From Actinomycetes bacterium (GTDB lineage: Bacteria; Actinomycetota; Actinomycetes; Actinomycetales; Microbacteriaceae): DNA of 8,195 nucleotides. The notes beneath the pieces are model-generated. The model searched no databases. It worked only from the letters and a program-made list of their open reading frames with translations, and had not been told where the DNA came from. Below are positions 6,986-8,195 of this stretch, piece by piece; the stretch's first letter is position 1, and every line of letters starts with the position of its first letter. The position numbers and the translations under genes were made by a program. The stretch lies in contig JAEYUT010000282.1 of assembly GCA_023432305.1 (NCBI GenBank), positions 1 to 8,195 of the forward strand. The letters are read 5' to 3'.

Positions 6986-7019
6986 TGTGACGGGAGGTGG
7001 GCGTGTGCCCGGGGCTGGG

Positions 7020-7766
7020 TCAGATGGCGATGCCGCCATCGACGGGCAGAACGACGCCCGTGATGTAGCCGGCTTCGGCGGATGCGAGGAACTGGATCGC
7101 CGGGACGAGCTCCTCGGTGGTGGAGAAGCGCTGCATCGGGACCTCCTTGCGGATCTCCTCGCGACGCTCGAACGGGATCGACTCGATCATCGCCGTCTGC
7201 GCGTTGGGGCTGATGGCGTTGACGGTGACGCCGAAGACGGCGAGCTCCTTGGCGGCGGCCTTGGTGAGGCCGATGATGCCCGCCTTCGCGGCCGAGTAGT
7301 TCACCTGACCGAAGTTGCCCCGGATGCCGGCGTAGGACGTGGTGTTGATGATGCGGCCGTACTTCGCAGCGCGCATGAGCGGGGTCACGGCGCGCACGAA
7401 ATTGAACGTGCCGCGCAGGTGCACGTTGATGACGGTGTTCCAGTCGTCGTCGCTGATCTTCCAGTGCACGCGGTCGCGCAGCACGCCCGCGTTGTTGACG
7501 AGCACGTCGACGCGCTCACCCGCCGCAGCGACGGCTGCTTCGGCGGTGGCGGGGTCGCTCACGTCGCCGTCGACGAGCACGAGGCGCCCGTCGGACGCGT
7601 CGCGCAGCTCGGCGAGCGGCTCGGTCGACAGGTCGACCGCGATGACGCGTGCACCTGCCGCGAGGAACTTCTCGACCGTGGTGCGGCCGATGCCGTTGGC
7701 GGATCCGGTGTGGATGACGGTGCGTCCGGTGAAGTCGAAGGCGATGTCGGGGGCGTTCGTGGACAT
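7020..7766 (-). CDS. Short-chain dehydrogenase/reductase (FabG-like)
   Basis: A 248-residue classical SDR with a single Rossmann fold. It has the nucleotide-binding motif TGSANGIG (20-27), NNAG (91-94), and the catalytic residues Asn114, Ser144, Tyr157 and Lys161 (NYSAAK). ISPNAQT (185-191) and the GYITG..PVDGG C-terminus are typical of FabG/3-hydroxyacyl-CoA dehydrogenases. Asp45 at the end of the second strand (VIAVDLS) suggests NAD(H) preference, which fits an oxidative catabolic role. Next to a MaoC hydratase, the likely reaction is oxidation of an (R)-3-hydroxyacyl-CoA to the 3-oxoacyl-CoA, although other alcohols are possible. The start is the ATG at 7766, preceded by a strong TAAGGAG. 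The longer opening to 8174 is transporter sequence in the wrong frame. It lies 35 bp after the TRAP permease. Confidence 0.92.
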   Translation of the reverse strand: MSTNAPDIAFDFTGRTVIHTGSANGIGRTTVEKFLAAGARVIAVDLSTEPLAELRDASDGRLVLVDGDVSDPATAEAAVAAAGERVDVLVNNAGVLRDRVHWKISDDDWNTVINVHLRGTFNFVRAVTPLMRAAKYGRIINTTSYAGIRGNFGQVNYSAAKAGIIGLTKAAAKELAVFGVTVNAISPNAQTAMIESIPFERREEIRKEVPMQRFSTTEELVPAIQFLASAEAGYITGVVLPVDGGIAI

Positions 7767-7770
7767 GGTT

Positions 7771-7777
7771 CTCCTTA
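7771..7777 (-). promoter_or_regulatory. Strong ribosome binding site of the SDR gene
   Basis: On the minus strand this reads TAAGGAG, ending 4 bases before the ATG at 7766. It is the best Shine-Dalgarno in the window and fixes the start against upstream in-frame codons inside the transporter gene. Confidence 0.75.
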
Positions 7778-7801
7778 GGAAAGGGGTGTGAGGCGTCGGA
7801 G

Positions 7802-8195
7802 TTACTTGGCGACGAGCGACGGCAGGAAGGTCACCAGGTCGGGGAAGAGGAAGAGCACGACCACGACGAGCAGCTCGACGGTGACGAGGGGAAGGATCCC
7901 CCGGAACACGGTCTGCGCGGGCACGCCGGTGGTCCCCGACACGACGAAGCAGCTGACGCCGACGGGCGGGGTGACGAGTCCGACCTCGATCATCTTCACG
8001 ACGAGGATCGCGAACCAGACGCCGTCGAGGCCGAGGCCTGTGACGATCGGGTGCATGAGCGGCACCGCGATCACGAGGATCGAGATCGACTCGAGCGCCA
8101 TTCCCATGGGGATGAGGATGAGCAGCAGCACCGCGACGATCACGAGCGGCGGCACATCGAGCGTGCCCACCCACATCGCGAGCTCCTGAGGAACA
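7802..8195 (-). CDS. dctM: TRAP transporter large permease (DctM), C-terminal part (runs off right edge)
   Basis: About 130 C-terminal residues of the large membrane subunit of a tripartite ATP-independent periplasmic (TRAP) transporter. These systems import carboxylates and related solutes using an ion gradient and an extracellular binding protein. The frame is open to the window edge, so the gene starts outside. Visible family features are a hydrophobic segment ending in PMGMALESISILVIAVP, then GLDGVWFAILVVKMIEVGL, the diagnostic LVTPPVGVSCFV loop, and a final membrane helix (VELLVVVVLFLFP) before LPSLVAK and a TAA stop. The DctQ small subunit and DctP binding protein would be expected just upstream, beyond the right edge. 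As the first visible gene of the operon it probably imports the acid that the enzymes process (inference). An internal ATG at 8176 is not the true start. Confidence 0.92.
   Translation of the reverse strand, partial: VPQELAMWVGTLDVPPLVIVAVLLLILIPMGMALESISILVIAVPLMHPIVTGLGLDGVWFAILVVKMIEVGLVTPPVGVSCFVVSGTTGVPAQTVFRGILPLVTVELLVVVVLFLFPDLVTFLPSLVAK

Noticed and set aside
6999..7010. Small inverted repeat GGGC-GTGT-GCCC between SDR and MaoC
   Set aside because: A four-base-pair stem without a T-run is too weak for a terminator and is expected by chance at this GC content.
7767..8174. In-frame N-terminal extension of the SDR
   Set aside because: It is the TRAP permease read in another frame. A strong TAAGGAG marks the ATG at 7766.

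Overview
The window is high-GC DNA with strong third-position G/C bias, ATG and GTG starts, 4-bp start/stop overlaps and likely leaderless promoters. Together with an ordinary actinobacterial ComEA/ComEC pair, this points to a high-GC actinobacterium, most plausibly Microbacteriaceae (Microbacterium-like). The family-level placement is inference from gene content and composition. No RNA genes, insertion sequences, CRISPR arrays or phage genes were seen. No gene-free stretch exceeds about 130 bases.

Layout. (1) Positions 1-1560, minus strand: comEA followed by comEC, overlapping by ATGA. They encode a DNA-binding membrane protein and the DNA-uptake channel. comEC runs off the left edge. (2) About 1561-1685: a short divergent promoter region with -10-like hexamers close to both start codons. 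(3) 1686-2662, plus strand: one winged-helix (HTH_42/AlkZ-like) gene. Its N-terminal coding frame is broken by an apparent one-base loss near 1712, and its C-terminus ends early where it runs into the neighbouring operon. It is probably degenerate. (4) 2631-8195, minus strand: a tightly packed catabolic operon, in transcription order TRAP transporter large permease (partial, right edge), SDR dehydrogenase, MaoC/NodN-type hydratase, CaiC-like acyl-CoA ligase, fused AccD-AccA carboxyltransferase, and alpha/beta hydrolase. All gaps are under 50 bp and the ligase and carboxyltransferase overlap by GTGA.

How the genes may work together (inference): a carboxylic acid is imported by the TRAP system and activated to a CoA thioester by the ligase. 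It is hydrated by the MaoC protein, probably to an (R)-3-hydroxyacyl-CoA, and oxidised by the SDR. It is then handled by the carboxyltransferase and hydrolase. The substrate cannot be read from the sequence. No biotin carboxylase, biotin carrier, thiolase or regulator lies in the window. The operon may be an accessory insertion next to the conserved com locus, since the winged-helix gene is cut exactly where the operon begins.
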